Assembly: GCF_018413465.1 (NCBI RefSeq)
Contig: NZ_JAHCDK010000015.1
Coordinates: 1-59,806 of the forward strand
Direction: 5' to 3'
DNA from: Flavobacterium sp. CYK-55
Lineage (GTDB): Bacteria; Bacteroidota; Bacteroidia; Flavobacteriales; Flavobacteriaceae
Length of the DNA: 59,806 nucleotides
Part shown: positions 27,670 through 37,147 of the stretch, piece by piece
How positions within the stretch are numbered: position 1 is the first letter of the stretch
Layout of the letters: each line of letters opens with the position of its first letter
Made by a program: the position numbers and the translations under genes
Notes under the pieces: model-generated
What the model was told of the DNA's origin: nothing
Seen by the model: only the letters and a program-made list of their open reading frames with translations
Databases searched by the model: none

Positions 27670-29208
27670 ATGACACTAGCTCAATGGTTTATTTTTTTCT
27701 TGATTGTACAAGTAGTTCATTTTATTGGAACTTGGAAAATATATGAAGCAGCCAACCGCAAACGCTGGGAAGCAGCTGTTCCGGTATACAACGCCATTGT
27801 TTTGATGAAAATCATCAACCGCCCGACTTGGTGGACGATTTTGTTGTTTATTCCTATTGTCAACTTGATTATGTTTCCGGTGGTTTGGGTAGAAACACTC
27901 AGAAGTTTTGGCAAAAACACCACTTTAGATACTATTTTGGGCATTGCTACTTTTGGTTTGTATGTGATGTATGTCAATTATACGCAACCGCTGAACCACA
28001 TTCCGAACCGCAGTTTAGAGTCAAACAGCAAAGGCGCTGACACGATTAGTTCGTTGTTGTTTGCGATTGTTGTGGCTACCATCGTGCATACTTATGTGAT
28101 GCAGCCTTTTCAGATTCCGACTTCATCGCTTGAAAAAACTTTACTCGTTGGTGACTTTTTGTTTGTGAGTAAATTTCATTATGGAGCCCGCGTTCCAATG
28201 ACGACAGTAGCTGCGCCTATGGTACACGACACAATTCCAGTGATTAATACAAAATCTTATCTCAATAAACCTCAGTTGCCGTATTTGCGGTTTCCCGGTT
28301 TTGAAAAAGTCGAAAAAAATGACATTGTCGTCTTTAACTGGCCGGTAGATACGGTCTATAAATTCTTTGATCGTTCTACTCGAAAAGCAGACAAACCTAT
28401 TGATAAAAAATCAAATTACGTTAAAAGATGTGTGGGAACTCCTGGCGATAAGTTCCAAATCAAAGACGGAGTTATTTTTGTAAATGATCAAAAACTTATA
28501 TTACCCGAACGCGCCAGACCACAGTTTTCATACACCGTAACCACCAACGGAACACCATTGAATCCGGATTATGTAATTCGCGATTTAAAAGTAACTGATG
28601 CGGTCTATCAAACGGCTCCAAATACTTATTTGTTCTCTTCACTTCCGGATGATGAAGCCGCCAGACTCAAATCAAATCCGATTATTACAGGGGTGACCAA
28701 AAATATTTCACACGAAGCCGAACCAAGTGTTTTTCCGCAAAACAACAATGGCTGGAACAAAGACAATTTTGGCCCGATTGTCATTCCTCAAGCAGGAAAA
28801 ACAGTACCATTAACGGCCGAAAATTTACCACTTTACAAACGCATTATTACTGTTTACGAAGGAAATGACTTAAAAGTAAGTGGCTCTGAAATTAAAATCA
28901 ACGGGCAAATTGCCAACAGTTATACCTTTAAACAAAATTACTACTGGATGATGGGTGACAACCGACACAACTCTGAAGACAGCCGCTATTGGGGCTTTGT
29001 TCCGGAAGATCACATTGTAGGAAAACCAGTGTTTATTTGGATGAGTTTAGATTCACACGGTAGCGGTTTGAGCAAAATTCGTTGGGAACGCTTATTCACT
29101 ACAGTTGGCGGAGATGGTCAACCGTATTCATACTTTAAATTTTTCTTGATAGGATTGGCCGCTTATTTTGGGATTACGTTTTTCATGAACAAAAAGAAAC
29201 AAGCCTAA
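27670..29208 (+). CDS. lepB: Signal peptidase I, large form
   Basis: Membrane serine protease that removes signal peptides after Sec export. The 512-aa protein has N-terminal membrane segments (about 3-20, 55-73, 88-105, 127-143), then the catalytic Ser153 in PTSSLEKTLLVGD, the general base Lys252 in YVKRCVGTPGD, and the C-terminal box GDNRHNSEDSR around residue 430. Spacing between Ser and Lys (99) and between Lys and the last box (178) is larger than in E. coli LepB (55 and about 135), so the periplasmic domain carries insertions. All catalytic residues are present. A final hydrophobic segment ends the protein. It lies in the operon between dapB and a WbqC-like gene. Confidence 0.95.
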   Translation: MTLAQWFIFFLIVQVVHFIGTWKIYEAANRKRWEAAVPVYNAIVLMKIINRPTWWTILLFIPIVNLIMFPVVWVETLRSFGKNTTLDTILGIATFGLYVMYVNYTQPLNHIPNRSLESNSKGADTISSLLFAIVVATIVHTYVMQPFQIPTSSLEKTLLVGDFLFVSKFHYGARVPMTTVAAPMVHDTIPVINTKSYLNKPQLPYLRFPGFEKVEKNDIVVFNWPVDTVYKFFDRSTRKADKPIDKKSNYVKRCVGTPGDKFQIKDGVIFVNDQKLILPERARPQFSYTVTTNGTPLNPDYVIRDLKVTDAVYQTAPNTYLFSSLPDDEAARLKSNPIITGVTKNISHEAEPSVFPQNNNGWNKDNFGPIVIPQAGKTVPLTAENLPLYKRIITVYEGNDLKVSGSEIKINGQIANSYTFKQNYYWMMGDNRHNSEDSRYWGFVPEDHIVGKPVFIWMSLDSHGSGLSKIRWERLFTTVGGDGQPYSYFKFFLIGLAAYFGITFFMNKKKQA

Positions 29209-29213
29209 TTGCG

Positions 29214-29825
29214 ATGAATCTTTTAATCCATCCCACTTATTTTTCGTCTGTAAGCCATTTTGTAGCCATGGCACAAGCCGATTCGGTTACTTTTGAGGTA
29301 GATGATAACTATCAAAAACAAACCAGCCGAAACCGCATGCTGATATACAGCCCAAACGGTGTTCAGCTACTCAACATTCCGATCAAACACAGTAAAGCGG
29401 CGCATCAGAAAACACGTGATGTGCGTATAGAAAACGCTTTTGATTGGCAAAAACAACACTTTAAATCGTTGGAAGCTGCTTATCGCTCCTCGCCTTTTTT
29501 TGAGTTTTACGAAGATGCTTTTGTGCCTATTTTTAACAGAAAACACGAGTTTCTTTTAGATTTAAACTTAGAGTGCATTGAGCTAGTATCTAAATGTTTG
29601 GGCATGCCTTTAGCGTATCAAAAAACAGACGAATACTTTCACACGGCAGAAGGTTTTGACGATTACAGAAAACTGGCCAATGGAAAAAAAGATCCATCCG
29701 TTTTTGAAGAATACACCCAAGTTTTTGGTGATAAACACGGATACCTGAACAATTTGAGCATCTTAGATTTGCTGTTCAATGAAGGGCGATACGCGCTGGA
29801 TTATCTCAAAAAACAAAGTCTTTAG
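29214..29825 (+). CDS. WbqC family protein
   Basis: A 203-aa protein of the WbqC-like family (LIHPTYFSSVSHFVAM, FEVDDNYQKQTSRNR, LLNIPIKHSK, DWQKQHFKSLEAAYRSSPFFEFY). Some relatives lie in O-antigen clusters; biochemical function is not established. In flavobacteria it regularly follows lepB, as here with 5 bases between. Its stop overlaps by 4 bp the stop of the converging hydrolase gene on the other strand, leaving no room for a terminator. Confidence 0.88.
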   Translation: MNLLIHPTYFSSVSHFVAMAQADSVTFEVDDNYQKQTSRNRMLIYSPNGVQLLNIPIKHSKAAHQKTRDVRIENAFDWQKQHFKSLEAAYRSSPFFEFYEDAFVPIFNRKHEFLLDLNLECIELVSKCLGMPLAYQKTDEYFHTAEGFDDYRKLANGKKDPSVFEEYTQVFGDKHGYLNNLSILDLLFNEGRYALDYLKKQSL

Positions 29826-30868
29826 TCGAAACTAAATCTGGCCATTATTGGGTAATGATCAGAATTGACAAAATCTTGAAAGCATTCAAAATGCTTGACT
29901 TTCATGGCTGAATCAGCAAAAATGTAATCAATGCGCGCCGGATAATACTTGAAGTGATAGGTATTGCCAAAACCGCTTCCGGCTTCTTCAAAAGCATCAT
30001 TGAGACTTCCTTTAACACTTCGATAAACATATGAATACGCACTGTTGTTCATATCTCCGCAAATAATCACCGGATATTCACACTCGTTACGGTGGTTCAT
30101 TAAAATCTCGGCTTGTTGTTGTTGTTTTCTAAAAGCGCGACTGATGCGTTTAAAAACCATTTGCGATTTTTGCTGATTGATTCCGTCGATGTTTTCAGAA
30201 ATCTCATTGACATCGGGCGAAATCTTGATGGATTGCAACTGCATATTATAGACGCGAATGATGTCTTTTCCTTTTTTAATATCGGCAAAAATGGTACAGT
30301 TGTTTGATTCCGGGAACACCAGATTTCCTTCGTCAATAATGGGGAATTTTGAAAAAATAGCCATGCCTGTTTTGATCTTCTTGCCTTGCATATAAACATA
30401 TTTATACGGATAGACTTTTAGATCAATTTTGGCCGATTCAGAATATTCTTGAATACAGAGAATATCAGGGTTTTTATCATTGACAAACGTGCGAATATAG
30501 GTGACCACATCGGTATCAGGCAACCAATCAAATAAATTGAACAAACGCACATTATAGCTCATGACCACAAAGTCATTTTCGGCTACCGGTTGATTCACCT
30601 CAGAAAATTTGTAGAATTTATTGATAAACGTAATGCCCAAAAGCAACACCAAACCCGAAAGGATGATTTGCTTTTTAAACTGAATAAGCCAATAGATAAA
30701 AAAAAGTCCGTTTAAAATGAGAAACAACGGAAGAAGTAAGGTTAATACAGACAAAAGCGGAAAAAGCTTGGGTGCCAAAAACGGCAACACATAAGCCAAA
30801 AACGTCAACACCGCGAGTACGCTGTTGAAGAAAAACATGCCTTTATTGAACCACGAGAGTTTTTTCAC
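29822..30868 (-). CDS. Membrane-anchored endonuclease/exonuclease/phosphatase family protein
   Basis: A 348-aa protein with three N-terminal membrane segments (VLAVLTFLAYVLPFLA; LTLLLPLFLILNGLFFIYWL; LSGLVLLLGITF) followed by an EEP fold: VMSYNVRLFN, ILCIQEYSES, IICGDMNNSAYSYVY, RIDYIFAD and NSDHYPIMARF, with the metal and catalytic residues in place. Substrate is unknown; members include nucleases and phosphodiesterases. The start codon is GTG at 30868, overlapping the stop of the upstream rhomboid gene (GTGA), so it is coupled to it. Confidence 0.88.
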   Translation of the reverse strand: MKKLSWFNKGMFFFNSVLAVLTFLAYVLPFLAPKLFPLLSVLTLLLPLFLILNGLFFIYWLIQFKKQIILSGLVLLLGITFINKFYKFSEVNQPVAENDFVVMSYNVRLFNLFDWLPDTDVVTYIRTFVNDKNPDILCIQEYSESAKIDLKVYPYKYVYMQGKKIKTGMAIFSKFPIIDEGNLVFPESNNCTIFADIKKGKDIIRVYNMQLQSIKISPDVNEISENIDGINQQKSQMVFKRISRAFRKQQQQAEILMNHRNECEYPVIICGDMNNSAYSYVYRSVKGSLNDAFEEAGSGFGNTYHFKYYPARIDYIFADSAMKVKHFECFQDFVNSDHYPIMARFSFD

Positions 30869-31737
30869 TGTTTTCCGGCTTTGAATAAGAATTCTTTTTC
30901 TTCTTGGGTCAAACTATCATAGCCCGACTGACTGATTTTATCTAAAATTTCATCAATTTGTTGTTGGGTCTTATCTTTTGTTACCACACGCATAGTTGGA
31001 CGTTGCGGCGATGGCGATGGCGCATTGCGATGCACTTTTTTAAAAGGCGTTCCTTTCTTATTGGAACGCATAGCCAATACATCAAAAATAAAAGTAATGG
31101 GCTGACTCAGGTCAGTTCCGCTTTGGAGCAATTTTACGTAGAGAAACCCAAATAAAGCACCCGATAAATGAGCGATGTGTCCGCCGGTATTTTCAGTAAA
31201 AATCTGAATCAAATCTAAAAACAAAATCACTGCGGTAAATTGCCATAACCTAACGTGACCAATCAGCAAAAGTCGAATATCCATCATCGGAGCATAAGTT
31301 GCGGTAGCTACCAAAATAGCCATAATCGCGCCTGAAGCACCCACAATGAGCGAGTGACTGCCCGGTGTGAATAACTGATAGAGCAAACTAAAATCTATTC
31401 CTGAAAAAATTCCGCTGAGCAAATACAATCCTAAAAGTTGCTTCTGATTGAAAAAAGTCAAAAACATTCGCCCAGCATAATTGAGCACAATCATGTTAAA
31501 GAGCAAATGAAAAAAGCTCGCATGAAAAAAGAAATACGTGAGTAAAGTCCAAGGTTTTGTAGCTACTTCAGCGATATCAGACGACAAAGCCAACCAAGAC
31601 GGAAAGTTAAAAACACCCCATTGAAACTGATAGAAGAACAAAATAGATAGCAAATACACACCGCAGTTCCAGTAAATGAGTTTTTGCTCATAACCACCGC
31701 TTTTATACTGCCATTTCAAATCGTCCAACAAATTCAT
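30865..31737 (-). CDS. Rhomboid family intramembrane serine protease
   Basis: A 290-aa polytopic membrane protein. Rhomboid features: LLFNMIVLNYAGRMF in the loop/helix 2 region, the nucleophile motif GASGAIMAIL, and the catalytic His in GGHIAHLSGALFGF. A basic C-terminal cytoplasmic tail of about 75 residues (RSNKKGTPFKKVH, then a helical QQQIDEILDKIS segment) follows the core. Substrates unknown. A second rhomboid gene lies 10 bases upstream, giving a tandem pair as in other flavobacteria. Confidence 0.92.
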   Translation of the reverse strand: MNLLDDLKWQYKSGGYEQKLIYWNCGVYLLSILFFYQFQWGVFNFPSWLALSSDIAEVATKPWTLLTYFFFHASFFHLLFNMIVLNYAGRMFLTFFNQKQLLGLYLLSGIFSGIDFSLLYQLFTPGSHSLIVGASGAIMAILVATATYAPMMDIRLLLIGHVRLWQFTAVILFLDLIQIFTENTGGHIAHLSGALFGFLYVKLLQSGTDLSQPITFIFDVLAMRSNKKGTPFKKVHRNAPSPSPQRPTMRVVTKDKTQQQIDEILDKISQSGYDSLTQEEKEFLFKAGKQ

Positions 31738-31747
31738 ATTGCCAATT

Positions 31748-32497
31748 TTAATTCCAGCGATTTCGATTGAATTGATTACCGCGCCAATACCACATCATCA
31801 AGAAGCCAACAAGCGCGCCACCTACGTGCGCAAAATGAGCAATGCCGCTTGATCCGCCAAAAATAGAATTTCCGTACAAGCCCAAAACCAAATCAATGAC
31901 AATCAAACCCGGAACAAAATATTTGGCTTTAATAGGTACCGGAATAAACATTAATGCAAGCTCCGCATCAGGCATCATGAAAGCAAAAGCGGCCAACAAA
32001 CCATATATAGCACCTGATGCTCCGACTGCCGGACTGGCAAACGAACCTATAAAATTTTGTAACCCAGAACGCCCGAGCACTTCGCTCCAACGGGTATCCA
32101 TTTGTTCTTGGTTCAGTAAACTTATAATATCTTCTGTTTTGAAACCTGCTTGAATTAGTTCGTTTAATCCGTTGTGAAAAAGTATATAATTAACTCCTGA
32201 ATGCAATAAAGCTGCGCCCAATCCGCAAGAAATATAAAAAAACAAAAACTTGCGTCCACCCCAAAAATATTCCAGAGCAGAGCCAAACGAATACAGCGCA
32301 AACATATTGAAGAAAATATGCATCAAATTGCCGTGCATGAACATATGCGTTAAAAATTGCCACGGATGATATAGCGGATTTTCAAAATAAAACAACGACA
32401 GCCATGTATACGCCTGGTCTCCGAGCCACAAAGTGCCCACAAAAAACAAAACGTTGACAATTAACAACTGCTTGACTGTTGGGGTTATCTGCATCAT
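31748..32497 (-). CDS. Rhomboid family intramembrane serine protease
   Basis: A 249-aa polytopic protein with HMFMHGNLMHIFFNMFALY, FVSCG-type helix 3, the nucleophile motif AVGASGAIYGLLAAF and the catalytic HFAHVGGALVGF. Six membrane helices are plausible and there is little tail. The ATG overlaps the mutL stop (ATGA type), with a second ATG directly after it. Sequence differs clearly from its downstream neighbour, so the pair is an old duplication or two separate lineages. Confidence 0.93.
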   Translation of the reverse strand: MMQITPTVKQLLIVNVLFFVGTLWLGDQAYTWLSLFYFENPLYHPWQFLTHMFMHGNLMHIFFNMFALYSFGSALEYFWGGRKFLFFYISCGLGAALLHSGVNYILFHNGLNELIQAGFKTEDIISLLNQEQMDTRWSEVLGRSGLQNFIGSFASPAVGASGAIYGLLAAFAFMMPDAELALMFIPVPIKAKYFVPGLIVIDLVLGLYGNSIFGGSSGIAHFAHVGGALVGFLMMWYWRGNQFNRNRWN

Positions 32498-34365
32498 AGG
32501 GCAAATCTTTTATCTAAGTCTTCCACCCGCAAAGTGATGAAAGTAGTTTTTTGAAAAGGTGAAACGTCGGGCGCTTTACAAGCAAACAAAGCATTGATCA
32601 GGTTTTCTTGTTCTTTTTCAGATAAAAACATCCCGTTTTTAATGCTCATGCTTTTGGCCATTGATTGTGCGATGATGTCGTTTTGACTAAAACTATTCCC
32701 GGGAATGCCTTCTTGCAAATCGTGCAACAGTTCATGCAAAACTTCTGAAATTTGATCTGGAGTAATCTGCGGCGGAATGCCCGACAATACAATTCGATCG
32801 TTGACAATCGCGTCAAAGGTAAATCCTGTTGCAGTGAGCGAAGCTTCAAGTTCTAGTATAGCACCAATTTCGTGGGTTGAAAATGTCAATTCAATCGGAA
32901 ACAACAATTGCTGACTAGCGGCTTGTTCAACTGTCATGTTGCCCAGAAACTGTTCATATAGTATGCGTTGATGCGCTCGTTGTTGGTCAATTACCACCAA
33001 ACCTGACTTAATTGGATTAACAATATATTTTCTTTGCAATTGATAACAACGTGCAGGTGTAGTTTGATCTGTTTCTGCTTCAGCAAACAAAACTGAGTGT
33101 ATTGGTTCGCTTTCAAAAGCAACTTGCTCAGGTTCCCAAACGCTGTCAGTGTCAGATTGAAGCCCAACATATAAGCTTTCCCATGAAGATGTTTCTGGGA
33201 TTTTGTATTTCTGTTTGCTGCTTGATGAAGGTGCTTTAGCGGGTTTTTCATCGGCAAACGGATTGAATCCGGCATCAACTTGTATGGTCGGATATACCGA
33301 ATCCGCATCTTTGTCCTTGTAATGATAGGGTGTGTCTAAATTCGCATCGCGCTCAAAATCAAGAATAGGCGCCACATTAAATTGACCTAAACTGTGTTTG
33401 ACCGATGAACGCAAAATGGCATAAAGCGCTTGCTCATCGTCAAATTTAACTTCGGTTTTGGTGGGATGAATATTGATATCGATGCTTTGTGTCGGAACCT
33501 CGAGCAATAAATAATAACTCGGTTGCATACCGTCTTTAAGCAAACCTTCATAGGCATTCATAATGGCATGATGCAAATAACCACTTTTGATGTATCGACC
33601 GTTGACAAAGAAAAACTGTTCGCCTTTGTTCTTTTTAGAGAATTCAGGTTTTCCGACAAAACCGCCAATGCGCAAAATATCGGTTTCTTCCTGAACAGGA
33701 ACCAGCTTTTCATTGGTTTTTCCGGCAAAAATGCCCACGATGCGCTGACGGAAATTTCCGGGTGGCAAAATGTGTACTTCAGATGAATTGTGGTAAAACG
33801 AAAAATAAATTTCAGGATGTACCAAAGCAACTCGCTGGAATTCATCAACAATGTGGCGAAATTCAATCACGTCTGACTTCAAGAAATTGCGTCGCGCCGG
33901 AATATTGAAAAATAAATTCTTCACCGAAAACGAACTACCTTCAGGCAAAGCGGCCACATCTTCTTGCAAAAATTTTCCGCCTTCAATAGTCAAATGCAAA
34001 CCCAATTCATCTTGTGGTTGACGTGTTTTGAGCTCAACATGAGCCACCGCAGCAATCGAGGCCAATGCTTCACCGCGAAAACCTTTGGTATGCAACGCAA
34101 ACAAATCTTCGGCTTGACGAATCTTAGAAGTAGCATGACGCTCAAAACACATATGAGCATCGGTAGCATTCATGCCTTTTCCGTTGTCAATCACTTGAAT
34201 CAGGGTTTTACCGGCATCTTTGATGATGAGTTTGATGTCAGTTGCTCCGGCATCAACGGCATTTTCAAGCAATTCCTTGACCACAGAGGACGGACGCTGA
34301 ACAACCTCGCCGGCAGCAATCTGATTGGCGACATGATCGGGAAGTAACTGAATGATGCCTGGCAT
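32494..34365 (-). CDS. mutL: DNA mismatch repair protein MutL
   Basis: A 623-aa GHKL ATPase coordinating MutS recognition with downstream repair. N-terminal motifs are intact: VVKELLENAVDAGA, DNGKGM, TKGFRGEALASIAAV, FFNIPARRNFL, HPTKTEVKF. In the C-terminal half the endonuclease motifs are not: the DQHA(x)2E(x)4E site reads DQQRAHQRILYE, the ACR site reads MAKSM, and the CPHGRP site reads SPFQKT. I chose the ATG at 34365 (MPGIIQLLPD); a longer frame to 34410 would start upstream of the likely transcription start given by TAAATTTG at 34408-34415. Confidence 0.96.
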   Translation of the reverse strand: MPGIIQLLPDHVANQIAAGEVVQRPSSVVKELLENAVDAGATDIKLIIKDAGKTLIQVIDNGKGMNATDAHMCFERHATSKIRQAEDLFALHTKGFRGEALASIAAVAHVELKTRQPQDELGLHLTIEGGKFLQEDVAALPEGSSFSVKNLFFNIPARRNFLKSDVIEFRHIVDEFQRVALVHPEIYFSFYHNSSEVHILPPGNFRQRIVGIFAGKTNEKLVPVQEETDILRIGGFVGKPEFSKKNKGEQFFFVNGRYIKSGYLHHAIMNAYEGLLKDGMQPSYYLLLEVPTQSIDINIHPTKTEVKFDDEQALYAILRSSVKHSLGQFNVAPILDFERDANLDTPYHYKDKDADSVYPTIQVDAGFNPFADEKPAKAPSSSSKQKYKIPETSSWESLYVGLQSDTDSVWEPEQVAFESEPIHSVLFAEAETDQTTPARCYQLQRKYIVNPIKSGLVVIDQQRAHQRILYEQFLGNMTVEQAASQQLLFPIELTFSTHEIGAILELEASLTATGFTFDAIVNDRIVLSGIPPQITPDQISEVLHELLHDLQEGIPGNSFSQNDIIAQSMAKSMSIKNGMFLSEKEQENLINALFACKAPDVSPFQKTTFITLRVEDLDKRFAL

Positions 34366-34407
34366 GAATGTGTGATTGAGTAGTTGTATTTGATTGAACA
34401 ACGCGTA

Positions 34408-34415
34408 CAAATTTA
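34408..34415 (-). promoter_or_regulatory. -7 element (TAAATTTG) for mutL
   Basis: On the minus strand TAAATTTG matches TAnnTTTG exactly, about 43 bases upstream of the mutL ATG. A TTTTTG stretch lies about 15 bases further upstream (34431-34436). Would drive mutL, the two rhomboid genes and the hydrolase. Confidence 0.5.
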
Positions 34416-34499
34416 ACTATTTTATATTAGCAAAAACAGTTAACGAGACGATAAAAAACTATGGTTTTACAGACTTTTAAAGAAGTTAATTTACAAAAA

Positions 34500-34994
34500 C
34501 TAACGTGTAGACTTATGTTGCAAATCTGCCATTTTAATTGCTGCTATAGCAGCTTCGGTTCCTTTGTTTCCGTGTTTTCCACCACTGCGATCAATAGATT
34601 GCTGCTCATTGTTATCAGTGAGTAAACAAAAGATTACCGGAACATCGGTTTGTATATTGAGATCTTTGATACCTTGGGTAACGCCTTCGCAGACAAATTC
34701 AAAGTGCATGGTTTCACCTTTGATCACACAACCTATCGCAATAACTACATCAACTCTTTGGGTTTGAATCATGCGCTTGCTGCCATAAACCAGCTCAAAA
34801 CTGCCTGGCACATCCCAGCGAATGATGTTTTCTGGCAAAGCTCCACAATCGAGCAAAGCCTTTTCAGCTCCCGTATACAAGCCGTTGGTGATTTTGTCGT
34901 TCCACTCAGAAACAACAATCCCAAACCGAAAATTTTTCGCGCTTGGGATTGTATTTTTATCGTATTGTGATAAATTTTTATTTTCAGTAGCCAT
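34500..34994 (-). CDS. ribH: 6,7-dimethyl-8-ribityllumazine synthase
   Basis: Penultimate enzyme of riboflavin synthesis, condensing 5-amino-6-ribitylamino-uracil with 3,4-dihydroxy-2-butanone 4-phosphate; forms 60-mer or decamer shells. The 164-aa protein shows FGIVVSEWNDKITNGL, VPGSFELVYGSKRM, IAIGCVIKGETMHFEFVC and the terminal RSGGKHGNKGTEAAIAAIKM, all family landmarks. I chose the ATG at 34994 (MATENKNL), which places it 22 bases after the TPR gene and avoids an overlap. The gap to mutL downstream is about 130 bases and holds the mutL promoter. Confidence 0.95.
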   Translation of the reverse strand: MATENKNLSQYDKNTIPSAKNFRFGIVVSEWNDKITNGLYTGAEKALLDCGALPENIIRWDVPGSFELVYGSKRMIQTQRVDVVIAIGCVIKGETMHFEFVCEGVTQGIKDLNIQTDVPVIFCLLTDNNEQQSIDRSGGKHGNKGTEAAIAAIKMADLQHKSTR

Positions 34995-35016
34995 AAATCG
35001 GCAGTATTTCGCAGGA

Positions 35017-35805
35017 TTATTGCGCCAAACCAATCAATCCGTCTACCATTCCGCCTTCAGGAGTGGTTTCATATTGTTCTTTGATCTGTGTGAAATATTT
35101 CAAGGCTTCAGCTTTCTGACCCAATTCTAAATTGGTTTGACCGGCTTTGAGCAAGAAACGCGGAGTAGTCATATTATTCTTGTGCATTTCTGAAGCTTTT
35201 ACATAATATTCTAAAGCTTGTTTCGGTTGTTTTTTCTGAGCGTAAGCATCACCTACAGCACCTACAGCCAAAACACTTAAAATTTGATCTTCAGACTTGA
35301 ACTTTTCAAGTGAAGCAATAGCTTGGTCGTATTTACCTGTATTTAGGTATGCAATTCCTGAATAGTAGTTTGCCAAATTACCCGCAGCAGTACCCGAGAA
35401 TTTTTCAGCAATATCTTTGAAACCAAATTTACCTTCAGCACCATTCAAAGCCAAGTTGAACAATGAGTCTGCTCCTTTAGTAGCATCTACAGCTTTTTGG
35501 AAATTTTGTTGCGCTGTGAACATTTCAGCAGCAGCTTCGTCTTCTTTAGGCTCAACAATAAATTTTTGATACATTAAATAACCAATAGTAACCAAAGCAA
35601 CCGCGCCTACAATACCAAAAATATATTTCTGATTGCGCTCTACCCACTCTTCAGCTTTTGATGCCGTATTGTCTAACGAGTTAAAAACACCCGCCGTGGT
35701 ACTGTCATTCTCATCAACTTTGATATCTTCTTCAATGAAGTTATTATCTACAACTGTTTCTTTTTCTTTGGGAGCTTTGTAACCTCTTTTGTTATAAGTA
35801 GCCAT
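35017..35805 (-). CDS. Single-span membrane protein with periplasmic TPR repeats
   Basis: A 262-aa protein: acidic cytoplasmic N-terminus (VVDNNFIEEDIKVDEND), one membrane span at about 64-80 (YIFGIVGAVALVTIGYLMY), and TPR-like helices from about residue 90 to the end (YYSGIAYLNTGKYDQAIASLEKF, AYAQKKQPKQALEYYVKASE, AGQTNLELGQKAEALKYF). The layout resembles the YfgM group of envelope TPR proteins. Function is unproven. It heads a two-gene unit with ribH, behind a clear promoter. Confidence 0.85.
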   Translation of the reverse strand: MATYNKRGYKAPKEKETVVDNNFIEEDIKVDENDSTTAGVFNSLDNTASKAEEWVERNQKYIFGIVGAVALVTIGYLMYQKFIVEPKEDEAAAEMFTAQQNFQKAVDATKGADSLFNLALNGAEGKFGFKDIAEKFSGTAAGNLANYYSGIAYLNTGKYDQAIASLEKFKSEDQILSVLAVGAVGDAYAQKKQPKQALEYYVKASEMHKNNMTTPRFLLKAGQTNLELGQKAEALKYFTQIKEQYETTPEGGMVDGLIGLAQ

Positions 35806-35826
35806 TTATTTTAATTTAATGAGCCG

Positions 35827-35859
35827 CAAAAATAAAATTTTTATTCTAACACGCACAAA
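35827..35859 (-). promoter_or_regulatory. Promoter for the TPR-ribH unit
   Basis: Minus strand: TTTG (35859-35856), 21 bases, then TATTTTTG (35834-35827), an exact TAnnTTTG element, 22 bases before the ATG. Confidence 0.6.
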
Positions 35860-35995
35860 AAAAAATTGATTTCTGTTAATTTTTTGAAGCTTAACACCAG
35901 AAAGTCAAATTCGTGAGAACTTTTAAATAATCTTCAGTTGTGAACGATTATTTTCAATAATTTGCGCTCACTTTTAAAGGCTCTGCTTTTTGATC

Positions 35996-37075
35996 ATGCA
36001 ACTCAAGTCTATTTCACTTATCAATTACAAAAATTTCTCGGATGCCGTTTTTGAATTCGACAACAAAATCAATTGTATGGTTGGGCGCAACGGTGTAGGA
36101 AAAACCAATATTTTGGATGCCATTTATCATTTGGCCTACGGAAAAAGCTATTTCAATCCGATGGCAATTCAAAACATCAAACACAACGAAGATTTTTTTG
36201 TGCTTGATGGTTATTTTGAAATTGATGCTAAAAAAGAGCAAATTGTTTGCAGCTTAAAGAAAAACCAAAAGAAAATCCTCAAGCGCAACGGTCGCATTTA
36301 TGAGAAATTCTCTGATCACATTGGGCTTATTCCGTTGGTGATTATTTCACCTTCTGACCGTGATTTGATTGTTGAAGGCAGCGAAACAAGACGCGGTTTT
36401 TTAGACAGCGTTATCTCGCAATCAGACAAAATTTATTTACAACAACTGATACAATACCAAAAAGTATTGCAACAGCGAAATGCCCTATTAAAATACTTTG
36501 CACTCAATCAGGTTTTTGAAACCGATACACTAGACATCTACAATGAACAACTAGATATGCTAGGCCATCAAATACATTACAAAAGACAGACGTTCATTGA
36601 ATTGTTTACACCGATATTCAATCAGTATTACCGCATAATTAGTGCAGATTCTGAGCAAGTACAACTTATTTATGAATCGCAATTAACCACACATAAATTA
36701 GCACAATTACTCAACGAAAATATCTCTAAAGACCGCATTCTTCAATACACAGGTGCGGGCATTCACAAGGATGATTTGTTGTTTGAAATCAATAATCATC
36801 CGATTAAAAAATTTGGTTCCCAAGGACAACAAAAATCTTTTTTGATTGCACTTAAACTGGCTCAATTTGAATTTCTTAAAAAGCAATGCGGCAATAAACC
36901 TATTCTTTTGTTTGACGATATTTTTGACAAACTTGATGAGCATCGTGTAGCACAAATCATATCAATGGTCAACAACGATGAATTTGGCCAATTATTCATT
37001 TCTGACACCCATCCTGAACGCACCGAAAACATTGTAAAACAAACGCATCAGAGCTATAAAATTTTCAACTTATAA
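35996..37075 (+). CDS. recF: DNA replication and repair protein RecF
   Basis: SMC-like ATPase that loads RecA with RecO and RecR at gaps. The 359-aa protein has [14 protein letters not shown], Walker [10 protein letters not shown] near residue 33, [16 protein letters not shown], the signature [18 protein letters not shown] and Walker [13 protein letters not shown]. Length is typical. I chose the ATG at 35996 because the family begins with MxLKxxxLxNYKNF; the upstream TTG at 35990 adds two residues only. The gene diverges from the TPR-ribH unit. Confidence 0.96.
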   Translation: MQLKSISLINYKNFSDAVFEFDNKINCMVGRNGVGKTNILDAIYHLAYGKSYFNPMAIQNIKHNEDFFVLDGYFEIDAKKEQIVCSLKKNQKKILKRNGRIYEKFSDHIGLIPLVIISPSDRDLIVEGSETRRGFLDSVISQSDKIYLQQLIQYQKVLQQRNALLKYFALNQVFETDTLDIYNEQLDMLGHQIHYKRQTFIELFTPIFNQYYRIISADSEQVQLIYESQLTTHKLAQLLNENISKDRILQYTGAGIHKDDLLFEINNHPIKKFGSQGQQKSFLIALKLAQFEFLKKQCGNKPILLFDDIFDKLDEHRVAQIISMVNNDEFGQLFISDTHPERTENIVKQTHQSYKIFNL

Positions 37076-37093
37076 TTTAAGTTAATATTTCGT

Positions 37094-37122
37094 TTTGTCA
37101 ATTCAATTTTTACCTACTTTTG
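37094..37122 (+). promoter_or_regulatory. Promoter for the rhodanese-thioredoxin gene
   Basis: TTTG at 37094-37097, 17 bases, then TACTTTTG at 37115-37122, an exact -7 element, 25 bases before the ATG. Confidence 0.6.
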
Positions 37123-37147
37123 CTCATTATTTTTAAAATTTCGGGCT

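Noticed and set aside
34416..34499. Riboflavin (FMN) riboswitch near ribH
   Set aside because: The sequences around ribH are short and AT-rich and show none of the conserved FMN element; ribH is in addition second in its unit.
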